A DNA stretch of 24,276 bases from the IMG/VR virus record IMGVR_UViG_3300037672_000490, positions 1-24,276 of that record; one strand, 5' to 3'. The position numbers and the translations under genes were made by a program. Positions 1 through 7,312 of this stretch are shown here, piece after piece. Every line of letters begins with the position of its first letter. Position 1 is the stretch's first letter. Source of the stretch: a virus. The notes below the pieces were generated by a model, which made no database searches, was not told the DNA's origin, and was given only the letters and a program-made list of their open reading frames with translations.

Positions 1-9
1 GTATATAAT

Positions 10-936
10 ATGGCATTAGCACAACATGAGTTTGGTAAAACTGTAGAAAAGAAGTTCTATTATTCTGAAATATTTCACAGTATTCAAGGTGAAGGACATT
101 ACACAGGTGTTCCAACAGCATGGATACGTTTCTTCTTGTGCAATTTGCAATGCAATGGGTTTGGGCAAATAGATCCAACCAACCCAGACACATATGATTT
201 GCCATTTGAAAATTTTGATGTATCTAGTGTAGACAAAGTTGAAGACTTGCCTGTTTGGGACAAAGGTTGTGATTCAAGTTACACATGGGCTAAGAAGTTT
301 AAAGAGCTGATGGGTCAAGAAACACCAACTGTGATGGCAAACAAAATAGTTGATATAATGAAGAATGAAAGTAATCCACAAGGATTATTTAAACACCCAG
401 TAACAGGACAAAGTCAACATTTGTGTATCACAGGTGGAGAGCCATTAATGGTTACAGGACAAACAGCAACCATAGGCATATATGAAGAACTTGAAAGACA
501 AGGTAACTTGCCTGGATCGATGACATTTGAAACTAATGGCACACAAAAACTTAGACAACCATTTATTGATTGGGTTAACAGAATTGATACAGAAATATTC
601 TTTAGTTGTAGTCCTAAACTGTTTACAGTATCCGGTGAGAAAAGAGAAAAAGCAATCAAGCCTGAGATTGTGGCAGAGTATAGAAAACTTTCTAGCAAAG
701 GACAATTAAAGTTTGTGGTAGGTCCTGATGATAGAGAGTGGGAAGAAATGGAAGAAGTAATTAAACTTTTTAAAGCACAAGGTGTTGATTGGCCAGTATG
801 GGTTATGCCTACAGGTGCAAGAGAAGAAGAACAAACAGCAGGTGCAGGAAAGGTTGCCGAAAAGGCTTTCAAACGTGGTTACAATGTCGCGGCGAGAGTT
901 CACGTTTATCTTTTTGGTAATGCGATAGGAACATGA
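10..936 (+). CDS. queE: 7-carboxy-7-deazaguanine synthase-like radical SAM enzyme (QueE)
   Basis: QueE enzymes are radical SAM proteins that contract 6-carboxytetrahydropterin to 7-carboxy-7-deazaguanine, a precursor of preQ0, queuosine and deazaguanine DNA bases. The 308 residues carry the family's N-terminal FHSIQGEG segment (22-29) and the SAM-binding GGEP (142-145). The three cluster cysteines appear to be C44, C48 and C87. The usual CX3CX2C is interrupted: after CNLQC about 38 residues intervene before CDSSYTW (87-93), which matches the CDTxYTW that normally follows at once. The protein is therefore longer than typical QueE. The start is the first ATG in the window and sits only nine bases from the edge, so upstream signals cannot be judged. 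It overlaps the next gene by 4 bases (ATGA). A DpdA-like gene near 20.1 kb gives it a likely purpose in DNA modification. Family call is confident; activity is inferred. Confidence 0.86.
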   Translation: MALAQHEFGKTVEKKFYYSEIFHSIQGEGHYTGVPTAWIRFFLCNLQCNGFGQIDPTNPDTYDLPFENFDVSSVDKVEDLPVWDKGCDSSYTWAKKFKELMGQETPTVMANKIVDIMKNESNPQGLFKHPVTGQSQHLCITGGEPLMVTGQTATIGIYEELERQGNLPGSMTFETNGTQKLRQPFIDWVNRIDTEIFFSCSPKLFTVSGEKREKAIKPEIVAEYRKLSSKGQLKFVVGPDDREWEEMEEVIKLFKAQGVDWPVWVMPTGAREEEQTAGAGKVAEKAFKRGYNVAARVHVYLFGNAIGT

Positions 937-1553
937 TCAAAGATATTTGGTTTAAAGCAGAAGAAATAGTTTCAAAAGTAGATGTAGCAGAAACAGTTGT
1001 CAAGGTATTTAAAACAACAATTATGTTTATTGCATGTGTGGGAGTATTTGCAGTGTTATTGATATCAACATTATTTAAAGATAGAAAAAGAATTATTTAC
1101 AACAGAGATAATACACGAGAGTATCTTGTGAGATACTATTTGTTTTTAAAAGATAGAAAAAACTTTCCTTTTAACTTTACATTACACAAAGTGATGTTAG
1201 GTGATGAACCAATACTACATAGTCATCCTTGGAATTGGGGTGCTATAATATTAAAAGGTGGATATTGGGAACATACTCCTAAAGGTAAATTTTGGAGGGG
1301 TCCTGGCAGTATAAGATTTAGAAAAGCAGAAGATTTACACTATTTAGAATTAGCCAAAGATGAAAATGGCAATGAAATTCCTTGTTGGAGTATATTTTTT
1401 ATGGGTAAAAAAACAGAAGGTGATCATTGGGGATTCCTTGTTAATGGTAAAATGATACATCACGAAGAATTTCTTAAAAACAGAGACAAATATCCAACAA
1501 CTAGATTAGAACAGATGTCTAATCTTACACACGATCCTATTGCACATTGCTAA
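933..1553 (+). CDS. Membrane-anchored cupin-like protein
   Basis: This 206-residue protein has a hydrophobic segment at about residues 27-47, followed by a basic stretch. A globular domain follows with cupin-like metal-site motifs: HSHPW at 96-100, the G-rich turn LKGGYWEH at about 107-114, and a later histidine in the EDLHYLEL segment (H136). Cupins are small beta-barrels that bind a metal through such histidines and serve as dioxygenases, isomerases or sugar-binding proteins. The sequence does not say which applies here. The N-terminal helix would place the barrel at the inner membrane. The start overlaps the queE stop by ATGA, so the two are translationally coupled. The domain assignment is fairly good; substrate and role are unknown. 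Confidence 0.62.
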   Translation: MIKDIWFKAEEIVSKVDVAETVVKVFKTTIMFIACVGVFAVLLISTLFKDRKRIIYNRDNTREYLVRYYLFLKDRKNFPFNFTLHKVMLGDEPILHSHPWNWGAIILKGGYWEHTPKGKFWRGPGSIRFRKAEDLHYLELAKDENGNEIPCWSIFFMGKKTEGDHWGFLVNGKMIHHEEFLKNRDKYPTTRLEQMSNLTHDPIAHC

Positions 1554-1554
1554 T

Positions 1555-1908
1555 ATGGATAGTACTAAATTAAAATTTATCCAACAGAATATCAGTCGTG
1601 CTAAGAACAGAGGCCAAAAATCTTGGTCAAGTGAAATAACTAAAATTGATGTATATAATATTGGCCAAAAACAAAATTGGAAATGTGCTATAACTGGAGA
1701 TGATTTAGAATTTGTACGTGGAGGAGGAAAATGGCAAAATAAATGGTGTAACCCACAATCGTGTACAATTGATAGGATAGATCCAACAAAAGGATATACA
1801 GTAGACAATATTCAACTATTAACACACAAAGCAAATACTTGGAAAAGTTCATTTACACACGATGAATTAAGAGATTTAAGTGAAAGATTTCTTCAAAAGA
1901 CCACTTGA
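1555..1908 (+). CDS. HNH-type endonuclease
   Basis: The 117-residue product shows the pattern of phage HNH nucleases: CAITG at 44-48, a further Cys pair (C65, C70), then TIDRID (71-76) and KGYTVDN (79-85), followed by an Asn/Lys-rich helix (NTWKSSF). In this family the IDRID/GYT.DN segment forms the beta-beta-alpha-metal active site, and the cysteines may bind structural zinc. An in-frame TTG at 1540 would overlap the cupin gene. I prefer the ATG at 1555, just after the cupin stop, although no clear ribosome binding site precedes either. Free-standing HNH genes in T4-like phages are often homing endonucleases that sit next to their target. Whether this one is mobile cannot be told from the sequence alone. 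A strong promoter begins at its 3' end. Confidence 0.72.
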   Translation: MDSTKLKFIQQNISRAKNRGQKSWSSEITKIDVYNIGQKQNWKCAITGDDLEFVRGGGKWQNKWCNPQSCTIDRIDPTKGYTVDNIQLLTHKANTWKSSFTHDELRDLSERFLQKTT

Positions 1909-1932
1909 CATTACCGCTAAATATGTTATAAT
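1905..1932 (+). promoter_or_regulatory. Sigma-70-type promoter with extended -10
   Basis: A perfect TTGACA (1905-1910) is followed after 16 bases by a perfect TATAAT (1927-1932), preceded by TGT (1924-1926) as an extended -10. Predicted +1 is about 1939. It overlaps the last codons of the HNH gene and fires into the FEN nuclease cluster. The heptamer CTAAATA lies in the spacer (1917-1923). Confidence 0.8.
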
Positions 1933-1966
1933 GACTTATATAGAATACTTAAAATGGAGAATAGAA

Positions 1967-2035
1967 ATGCTTAAATTTGATAATGTAATTATATTTCCCA
2001 TAGAAAAGACAATAAAAAATGAAAAAGAAAAATAA
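1967..2035 (+). CDS. Possible 22-residue leader peptide or micro-protein
   Basis: Directly downstream of the promoter, GGAG (1956-1959) lies 7 bases before an ATG that opens a 22-codon frame. The frame reads MLKFDNVIIFPIE and then a Lys/Glu-rich tail. It overlaps the start of the next gene (2019) in another frame. The frame is open back to an ATG at 1931, but that lies inside the -10 box and cannot be transcribed from this promoter. The ribosome binding site and position make translation plausible. It could be a coupling peptide for the next gene, which lacks a good site of its own. The short length leaves real doubt. Confidence 0.4.
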   Translation: MLKFDNVIIFPIEKTIKNEKEK

Positions 2036-2441
2036 AATACCATTTAACTTAAATCCAAAAGGATGGTTACTAAAAGGCAAGGACAAAGAACGTGCCAAAG
2101 CACATCATGAATTATCAGGTACAGAACTTGATAAGAAACTTGCTGATATAGATAACAAGCCTTTTGTGACTGTATTGAATACGAACTTTGATCCAGAGAA
2201 CCCAAAGAAAGGATACTTTGAGTTAGACTGGAATCAATCATTTATTGATATGTTATCTAAAAATAATTACACAGGTGTAACAGATGACGAAATTGTTAAC
2301 AAATGGTTTGATGATCTTTGCCGAGGCATTGTTTTAGAAACCATGGACCAAGATGTGTTTGAAGAATTAAAAGCACAACAAGAAAACAGAGAAAAAATTT
2401 CTAAAACTGAACTCAAAGATGGCAAAGTAGAATATTCGTGA
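2019..2441 (+). CDS. Hypothetical phage protein
   Basis: I do not recognise this 140-residue protein. It opens with a basic, Lys-rich stretch (MKKKNKIPFNLNPKGW), then has a charged region, and the second half looks globular and acidic (about residues 60-115, with aromatic positions such as YFELDWNQSF). The tail is charged and probably helical. There is no signal peptide, membrane segment or cysteine motif. It lies about 80 bases downstream of the predicted transcription start and ends in a GTGA overlap with the FEN nuclease gene, so the two are probably co-expressed early. That context suggests a replication or early-infection accessory role, which is inference only. Confidence 0.7.
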   Translation: MKKKNKIPFNLNPKGWLLKGKDKERAKAHHELSGTELDKKLADIDNKPFVTVLNTNFDPENPKKGYFELDWNQSFIDMLSKNNYTGVTDDEIVNKWFDDLCRGIVLETMDQDVFEELKAQQENREKISKTELKDGKVEYS

Positions 2442-3430
2442 CATATATATTAGTAGATACAGCAAACACATTTTTTAGGGCTAGACATGTTTCTAGTAGA
2501 GGAACTGACCTAGATACAAAGATCAGTTTGGCATTTCACATTCTTTTTAATTCACTTAAAAAAGCCAACACAATGTTTTCAGGATCACACGTTGTATTCT
2601 GTTTAGAAGGACGTAGTTGGCGTAAAGATTTTTACGAACCATATAAAAAGAATCGTGCAGTTGTACTTGACAAAAGAACTGAACGTGAAAAAGAAGAAGA
2701 TGATTTTTGGTGGGAAGCATTTGATCATTTTTGTACATTTGTAAAAGAAAATACAAACTGTTCTGTATTGCGTGAACCAACATCAGAAGCAGACGATTTA
2801 ATTGCGTTATGGACACAAGCACATCCAAATGATAAGCACATTATTATATCATCAGACTCAGATTTTTATCAGTTAATAAATCAAAACATCTCTTTATATA
2901 ACGGAGTAGCAAATCAAATTGTTACAGCAAATGGTTTTTATGATGAAAAAGATCGTCCTATTATAGATAAAAAAACAGGTGAAACAAAGTTACCACCTAA
3001 TCCAGAGTGGTTATTGTTTGAAAAATGTATGAGAGGTGACTCAACAGACAATGTTTTTTCAGCATATCCAAAAGTACGTAAAACTAAACTTGAAGAAGCA
3101 TTTGCTGATAGAGATAATCAGGGATTTGTTTGGAATAACATGATGTTACAACGTTGGACAGACCATAATGGTGTAGAACATAGAGTAAAAGAATGCTATG
3201 AAAGAAATAAGAAGTTAATTGATTTAACTAAACAACCAGAAGAAATTAGAACTAAAGTATTTGCAGAAATATTAAAAGCACAGAATCCAAAACATATTGA
3301 TCAAGTTGGAATACGTTTTATGAAGTTTTGTGCAAAGTATGGCTTAACAAAATTAGCTGAACAGCCAACTGATCATGCACAATACTTAAATGCAGGATAC
3401 AAAATTGTTGAAAGCCAAACAAATAATTAA
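2438..3430 (+). CDS. rnh: FEN-family 5'-3' exonuclease (T4 RNase H-like)
   Basis: This 330-residue protein is a flap-endonuclease-type 5' nuclease like T4 RNase H, which removes RNA primers and 5' flaps on the lagging strand. The acidic metal-binding residues are in place: D7 in ILVDTANTF, E117/D119/D120 in SEADDL, D140/D142 in SSDSDFYQL, and D201/D204 in MRGDSTDNV, followed by the helix-hairpin-helix-like PKVRKTK. The basic arch region is also visible (about 60-85, with WRKDFYEPYKKNR). T4 RNase H is about 305 residues, so this is full length. The start is a GTG overlapping the previous stop as GTGA. It would act with the polymerase (15.9 kb) and the clamp (19.4 kb). The residues beyond about 270 are less recognisable. 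Confidence 0.88.
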   Translation: MTYILVDTANTFFRARHVSSRGTDLDTKISLAFHILFNSLKKANTMFSGSHVVFCLEGRSWRKDFYEPYKKNRAVVLDKRTEREKEEDDFWWEAFDHFCTFVKENTNCSVLREPTSEADDLIALWTQAHPNDKHIIISSDSDFYQLINQNISLYNGVANQIVTANGFYDEKDRPIIDKKTGETKLPPNPEWLLFEKCMRGDSTDNVFSAYPKVRKTKLEEAFADRDNQGFVWNNMMLQRWTDHNGVEHRVKECYERNKKLIDLTKQPEEIRTKVFAEILKAQNPKHIDQVGIRFMKFCAKYGLTKLAEQPTDHAQYLNAGYKIVESQTNN

Positions 3431-3905
3431 AGATTCGTTTTGGATCTTAGAAGCCAATGAGCAAAAGATTGGCACTATGAGACATGCAAATAATATGTGG
3501 CAAGTATTGTTAGAAAAAGATCGAAAAGATTTTGACTCTTATAATAATGTAATTGAATTTTTAGGAGAAGATCCGTTAAAAGTTAATAGCAAATCACTAG
3601 CAGAACAACCAGTGCAAGGTGACTTTGATGTTGATGGATATTCTACTCCTGTACAACCTTATAATGTAGAAAAGTATAAATTACTTCCTACATACACTAA
3701 AACACCTAAATCTAATGTAAAATACAGTGCAGGCTATTATGGTATTGAGTTTTCAAAAGGCTGGGTACCCTCTTTTAACCCTAAATTAAACACTTTGCTA
3801 GAAGGTGCAATCTCGTATGTTGGTCCTTTCCACTCAGAAATGGAAATGAATATCAACATAAATAATAAAAAGCGAGAACGAAAGCACACACATGGCACAG
3901 TATGA
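3390..3905 (+). CDS. Conserved hypothetical phage protein
   Basis: This protein of up to 171 residues opens with a segment reading DSFWILEANEQKIGTMR, resembling a short beta-rich domain. A second beta-rich half follows (SAGYYGIEFSKGWVPSFNP), and the tail is basic. I do not know its function. The 5' end is uncertain. The ATG at 3390 lies 41 bases inside the FEN gene. TTG codons at 3405/3408 have AGGA a few bases upstream and would give a smaller overlap. The ATG at 3477 would drop the conserved-looking first segment. It overlaps the next gene by 14 bases. Position after the nuclease in one transcription unit suggests an early or replication-associated role, unproven. Confidence 0.66.
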   Translation: MQDTKLLKAKQIIKDSFWILEANEQKIGTMRHANNMWQVLLEKDRKDFDSYNNVIEFLGEDPLKVNSKSLAEQPVQGDFDVDGYSTPVQPYNVEKYKLLPTYTKTPKSNVKYSAGYYGIEFSKGWVPSFNPKLNTLLEGAISYVGPFHSEMEMNININNKKRERKHTHGTV

Positions 3906-4098
3906 TAATATTAAGAATTTCTGTAACAGAATAATTCATTTACAAAAAACAGGTAGTAAAGAAATTCGGTTGACTCAGCAAGAAGCTATTGAGATAATGT
4001 GTGAGCTCAACCAATTACTATTAAAAGAGCAAAATACTGTTCAAGTACCAACGGTGGAATCAAATGATCGACAGCCAGTTGACGCAGGAACATTCTAG
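3892..4098 (+). CDS. Small hypothetical protein
   Basis: A 68-residue product with one predicted amphipathic helical region (about residues 5-45, containing LTQQEAIEIMCELNQLL) and a polar, probably disordered tail. It contains no motif that I recognise. The start overlaps the preceding gene by 14 bases. The next gene, an exported protease, begins 8 bases after the stop and has its own strong ribosome binding site. The coding frame is continuous and sits in an otherwise gene-dense operon, so I consider it real, with no functional call. Confidence 0.6.
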   Translation: MAQYDNIKNFCNRIIHLQKTGSKEIRLTQQEAIEIMCELNQLLLKEQNTVQVPTVESNDRQPVDAGTF

Positions 4099-4106
4099 GA
4101 GATATC

Positions 4107-5210
4107 ATGAATAAAATTTTTAATGTAATACCAGCACTAATGGCAATGGTATTATTATTTACGACTAATGCACTAGCATCATATGATGACGACAATAATC
4201 CAAATACATTTGTATATAACTCTTGTATGTATAACACAACACCTGAAATAGTTGCAGAAACTATTCCTAGTGTTGTATACATTTATATGGAAAGAACTTT
4301 AGACACTGGAGAAGAAAGCGAATTTGGTGGATTAATGCCTAGTCTTCCGCAACCATCAGCAGGAGTAGGAACAGGTTTTTTTATTAATGATAATGGATAC
4401 ATTGTTACTAATGCACACGTTGTAAAAAATGCATCTAGTCTAAGAATATACTATTGGGAATCTCCTTTAGAATATAGCGAAGCAGAAATAGTAGGTGTAG
4501 ATGAAATTGCTGATATTGCCGTAATAAGAATTAATCCAGAAGGTCCAACAAAATTTGTTAAATGGGGAGATAGTGAAAAATTAGAAATAGGTGAAGATGT
4601 TATCGCAATTGGTCACGGGTTAAGTATGCCGTGGGCAGTTACAAAAGGAATTATAAGTTATAAAGATAGACGACCAGATACTACAAAACCTATGATTACA
4701 TATAATCAATCTGATACAGTTATTAATCAAGGTAACTCTGGAGGTCCATTATTTAATATGTGTGGAGAAGTTATTGGAGTAAACACATTATTATTTTCAA
4801 GAACTGGATCTTTCTCAGGAGTTGGATTTTCAGTTCCTTCAGATTTAGCAAAAAGATCAGTTGATCAAATTATAGAAAAAGGATATGTAACATATCCAGC
4901 AATTGGCATACATATGAAAGCAGTTGAAACACTGGAAGAAAGACAAGAATTATTAGATAAAGGAATAAGCTCAGTTGTTAAAGTTGATAAAACACCAGAA
5001 GACGGAGCGGCCTTTGTAGCAGGATTAAAATCTGATGATGTGATAGTTTCAGTAGGTGGCGAAGAAGTTATTGGATCACTTGACATTATTAAACAATTAT
5101 GGTATAATGATATTGGCGATACATTAAAAGTTAAAGTTTATAGAGATGGCAAGTTTATAACTTTTGATGTGAAACTAAAAGAATTTAAATTTGCTAAAGA
5201 AGGAAAATAA
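4107..5210 (+). CDS. Exported HtrA/Deg-type serine protease with PDZ domain
   Basis: This 367-residue protein has a clear signal peptide (hydrophobic about 6-20, likely cut after A24 in NALA-S). A trypsin-like domain carries the triad H104 (TNAHVV), D136 (EIADIAVIRI) and S211 (NQGNSGGPLF). One PDZ domain follows (about 262-355, with GLKSDDVIVSVGG). HtrA/Deg proteases degrade or refold misfolded proteins in the periplasm. One PDZ domain and this length match the DegS/DegQ-short type. All catalytic residues are present, so it should be active in the host periplasm. An AGGAG lies 5 bases before the ATG. A glutaredoxin follows two bases after its stop. The gene looks acquired from a bacterium. 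Possible roles are relieving envelope stress, acting on host envelope proteins, or inactivating periplasmic defence factors. Confidence 0.9.
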   Translation: MNKIFNVIPALMAMVLLFTTNALASYDDDNNPNTFVYNSCMYNTTPEIVAETIPSVVYIYMERTLDTGEESEFGGLMPSLPQPSAGVGTGFFINDNGYIVTNAHVVKNASSLRIYYWESPLEYSEAEIVGVDEIADIAVIRINPEGPTKFVKWGDSEKLEIGEDVIAIGHGLSMPWAVTKGIISYKDRRPDTTKPMITYNQSDTVINQGNSGGPLFNMCGEVIGVNTLLFSRTGSFSGVGFSVPSDLAKRSVDQIIEKGYVTYPAIGIHMKAVETLEERQELLDKGISSVVKVDKTPEDGAAFVAGLKSDDVIVSVGGEEVIGSLDIIKQLWYNDIGDTLKVKVYRDGKFITFDVKLKEFKFAKEGK

Positions 5211-5212
5211 TA

Positions 5213-5446
5213 ATGAAAGAAGTAATAGTATATAGTAAAAACATGTGTGGATATTGTGTACAAGCAAAAAATTGGTTAAAAAATAAAGGTGTTGAATTTA
5301 AAGAAATTAACATTGAAGAACAACCAGAAGCACGTGAGTTTATAATTGGTGAAGGTCATAGAACTATGCCTCAGATTTATATTGATGGATCGAGTATTGG
5401 TGGATATGACAAGCTAGTTAAACTAGATGAATCTGCATTTAATTAA
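5213..5446 (+). CDS. grx: Glutaredoxin
   Basis: A compact 77-residue thioredoxin-fold protein with the dithiol active site CGYC (12-15), the cis-proline loop TMPQIYIDG and the GGYD glutathione-binding turn near the end. It is a complete class I glutaredoxin of about the same size as T4 NrdC. Phage glutaredoxins supply electrons to ribonucleotide reductase or reduce disulfides in the cytoplasm. No reductase gene lies in this window. It starts two bases after the Deg-type protease stop, so the pair is expressed together. The start ATG is unambiguous because the protein begins directly with the first beta strand. Confidence 0.92.
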   Translation: MKEVIVYSKNMCGYCVQAKNWLKNKGVEFKEINIEEQPEAREFIIGEGHRTMPQIYIDGSSIGGYDKLVKLDESAFN

Positions 5447-5471
5447 GCTATAATGTCCAATAAATACTTGT

Positions 5472-6104
5472 ATGTTCAAGTTAAAAAACATATCAATAGA
5501 TGTAGAAATTTCAACAAAGTGTACAATTAAATGTCCAGCTTGTCCAAGAACTTATTGGAAAGACAATACCTGGAATACTGGATTTATGAAAGTTGATGTC
5601 CTTAAATCATTTGTATCAAATAGCAATTATTGGAGTTACAACTTTTGTGGAGCATTTGGAGATGCATTGTATCACCCAAACTTTAATCAAATAATGGAGT
5701 TTATGATTTCTCAAAATAAAGGATTTTCAGTTGAAACAAATGGTGCATACCGAAATGAAAAATTTTGGAATGAGTTTATTTCATTTAATTGGAATCCACG
5801 TTATCATAGATTTATTTTTAGTATTGATGGACTTGAAGACACTAATCATATATATAGAAAAAATAGTGATTGGAAAAGTATTATGCTGGCTCTTAATACA
5901 ATTACCTCGGTTCCTAAATATCGAAGACCACACCTTAAATGGAAGTATTTGGTTTTTCCTTATAATGAGCACCAAGTGGAAGAAGCAAGAGCACTAGCAA
6001 AAGATATTGGATTTGATCAGTTTGAAACTTACAAAAGTTTAAGAAAATACAATACACAATGGTTTGAAAATGATCAAGAAAGACGTAACATACAATGGCA
6101 GTAG
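5472..6104 (+). CDS. Radical SAM/SPASM protein, N-terminal part (catalytic domain)
   Basis: This 210-residue frame holds the radical SAM core: CTIKCPACPR with cysteines C17, C21 and C24 binding the 4Fe-4S cluster, then a strand-helix repeat region with a GAFGDALYHP segment (GD/GE-type SAM contact), FSVETNGA, and FSIDGLEDTNHIYRK (about 115-130). Such proteins with a C-terminal SPASM region modify peptides or proteins. The frame ends at a TAG (6102-6104) just where the rest of the protein continues in the -1 frame from 6095. Homologous architecture would be one chain of about 310 residues. Either this is a one-base deletion or sequencing error (for example TGGG to TGG near 6096), or the two halves are made as separate, coupled proteins. 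The substrate is unknown. Confidence 0.78.
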   Translation: MFKLKNISIDVEISTKCTIKCPACPRTYWKDNTWNTGFMKVDVLKSFVSNSNYWSYNFCGAFGDALYHPNFNQIMEFMISQNKGFSVETNGAYRNEKFWNEFISFNWNPRYHRFIFSIDGLEDTNHIYRKNSDWKSIMLALNTITSVPKYRRPHLKWKYLVFPYNEHQVEEARALAKDIGFDQFETYKSLRKYNTQWFENDQERRNIQWQ

Positions 6105-6418
6105 AAGATTTAGATCCAAAATGCTTTAAAGATATGGCACATTTTTTAAGTGCTGATGGTAATCTTTATCCTTGTTGCTTCGTATATGTTCAAAAAGACG
6201 AGCTTAAAGAGTGGGCTATAAAGAATAATGCTGATATAAACGATTTAAATATTGAAAAAAACACTCCAAATCAAGTAGAAACGTCTAATTTTATGAATAA
6301 ATTTAACAAATCGTTTGCTATAAAGACCTGTTATAGAGAATGTGGCAAAAAAGGGTATAATACTTCTCTAACTGGACAACCAAAGTGGGAAACGTATAAA
6401 ACAACGAATAAGGCATAA
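6095..6418 (+). CDS. Radical SAM/SPASM protein, C-terminal part
   Basis: The frame begins at an ATG overlapping the end of the upstream radical SAM frame by 10 bases and encodes 107 residues. It has the look of a SPASM-type auxiliary cluster domain: C10 in PKCF, then SADGNLYPCCF (C27, C28), then CYRECGKKG (C79, C83). On its own it has no catalytic domain. A stop in this frame lies only about three codons upstream of the ATG, so any fusion point must lie between about 6089 and 6101. The ribosome binding site is poor, which argues for coupling or for a broken single gene. The two frames are best read together as one radical SAM/SPASM protein. Confidence 0.7.
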   Translation: MAVEDLDPKCFKDMAHFLSADGNLYPCCFVYVQKDELKEWAIKNNADINDLNIEKNTPNQVETSNFMNKFNKSFAIKTCYRECGKKGYNTSLTGQPKWETYKTTNKA

Positions 6419-6421
6419 ATA
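6414..6421 (+). promoter_or_regulatory. Possible T4-type late promoter (NATAAATA)
   Basis: The octamer CATAAATA sits in the short gap before the gene at 6430. T4 late promoters read TATAAATA, and T4-like marine phages use relaxed NATAAATA forms. The first downstream genes are a plausible late unit. Predicted +1 is only about 3 bases before the ATG, and AT-rich DNA makes chance matches common, so this is weak. Confidence 0.25.
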
Positions 6422-6429
6422 CAATTGTT

Positions 6430-6915
6430 ATGGAAACACAAGATATATTAGATAATCATTACGCAGTTCATCAAAACACTAGCTTACTTGACATATTGTT
6501 AGAGTTTGAAAAATCTATGGACGAGATGGGCATTTACACTTACAAAAACTGGCTAGAAGGAGAAGTTGTAGATGGTCCTAAAGTTGGTAGATATTGGGTA
6601 GACATTACATTAATGTACCCAAGAGAGCAGATGCCAGATCCAGCCGGTGGTCAACGTCTATTAGGATATGACTGTAAAGTGTATTACAAAAAAGATTATT
6701 ACATGGCTCCACGTAGAGTAAAAACCCCAGGTGATTTTAAACCTGGAACAAAAAAACCACAAGCAGACGAAGTGCCAGTATGGTTGGTATCTATTAAGAT
6801 GCCAAAACGATTATTAGATAACTTTGATTTAGAAACTGATGCAGATGCAGAAGTAAAAAATCAAGCAAAAGACGAGGGGATTACAGATGAAACTACAATC
6901 ACTAGTAACGAGTAA
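6430..6915 (+). CDS. Conserved hypothetical phage protein
   Basis: A 161-residue acidic protein. Its N-terminal half contains a helical LLDILLEFEKSMDEMGIY segment, then WLEGEVVDGPKVGRYWVDI and a MYPREQMPDP stretch. A basic loop (about 100-117) and a strand VWLVSIKMPKRLLDNF follow. The last 25 residues are strongly acidic and look disordered. I recall similar proteins in T4-like cyanophages, always without known function; that memory is not evidence of role. It overlaps the next gene by 29 bases and is the first gene after a possible late promoter, so a virion or late role is possible. No enzymatic motif is visible. Confidence 0.72.
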   Translation: METQDILDNHYAVHQNTSLLDILLEFEKSMDEMGIYTYKNWLEGEVVDGPKVGRYWVDITLMYPREQMPDPAGGQRLLGYDCKVYYKKDYYMAPRRVKTPGDFKPGTKKPQADEVPVWLVSIKMPKRLLDNFDLETDADAEVKNQAKDEGITDETTITSNE

Positions 6916-7312
6916 ACGCCTTGAAGAAGGTTTAAGACCAGGTGACTTAGAACATCTAGTTTTAAACAAAGTTAGTATTGATCAATTTGAACCTAAAACA
7001 GGTGATTCAAAAGATATTTTAGTAATGGGCTTGTATTCAAAAGATGATGAACCAGCTCAAGATTTAGCAAGATTTATTGAACGAGGTTATATTGGTGTTG
7101 CAGATACAGAAGTATCACCAGGACCAGATGAAGATGGGAACTACATGGTTTTTGTAGAAATAAAAAAAGATGCAGAAACTTTAAATCGTGTAGTAGAAAT
7201 ACTCAACGACATTAAGAGTGTAACAACAGTTCGAGAATGGCAATTAAATTTTTATGGTGGTAAAACACACATGTTATCAGAAAAGATGATTACTCAAGCA
7301 CTAAAGAATTAA
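6887..7312 (+). CDS. Conserved hypothetical phage protein
   Basis: A 141-residue protein with the N-terminal segment [15 protein letters not shown]. An alternating strand/helix region follows, including [19 protein letters not shown], the acidic turn [15 protein letters not shown], and a closing helix-strand with [11 protein letters not shown]. The pattern looks like a small alpha/beta domain, perhaps ferredoxin-like. T4-like marine phages carry proteins with this RPGDL...FIERGY signature, but the function is not known to me. A GAGGGG ribosome binding site lies about 8 bases before the ATG, inside the preceding gene. It ends in a TAATG junction with the IF-1 gene, so the two are coupled. Confidence 0.72.
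   Translation: MKLQSLVTSKRLEEGLRPGDLEHLVLNKVSIDQFEPKTGDSKDILVMGLYSKDDEPAQDLARFIERGYIGVADTEVSPGPDEDGNYMVFVEIKKDAETLNRVVEILNDIKSVTTVREWQLNFYGGKTHMLSEKMITQALKN

Noticed and set aside
1-15. TATAAT at 4-9 just before the first ATG
   Set aside because: The implied +1 would fall inside the coding sequence (about 16) and the -35 region is outside the window, so a promoter cannot be supported.
1540-1554. TTG start five codons upstream in the HNH gene
   Set aside because: It overlaps the cupin gene's end and adds nothing family-like; the ATG at 1555 is simpler.
4077-4106. TTGACG and an ATATCA as a promoter for the Deg protease
   Set aside because: The -10 match is poor and it coincides with the ribosome binding site region; co-transcription from upstream is enough.
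5449-5454. TATAAT before the radical SAM gene
   Set aside because: No -35-like hexamer at 16-18 bases and no extended TG; in DNA this AT-rich a lone TATAAT is expected by chance.
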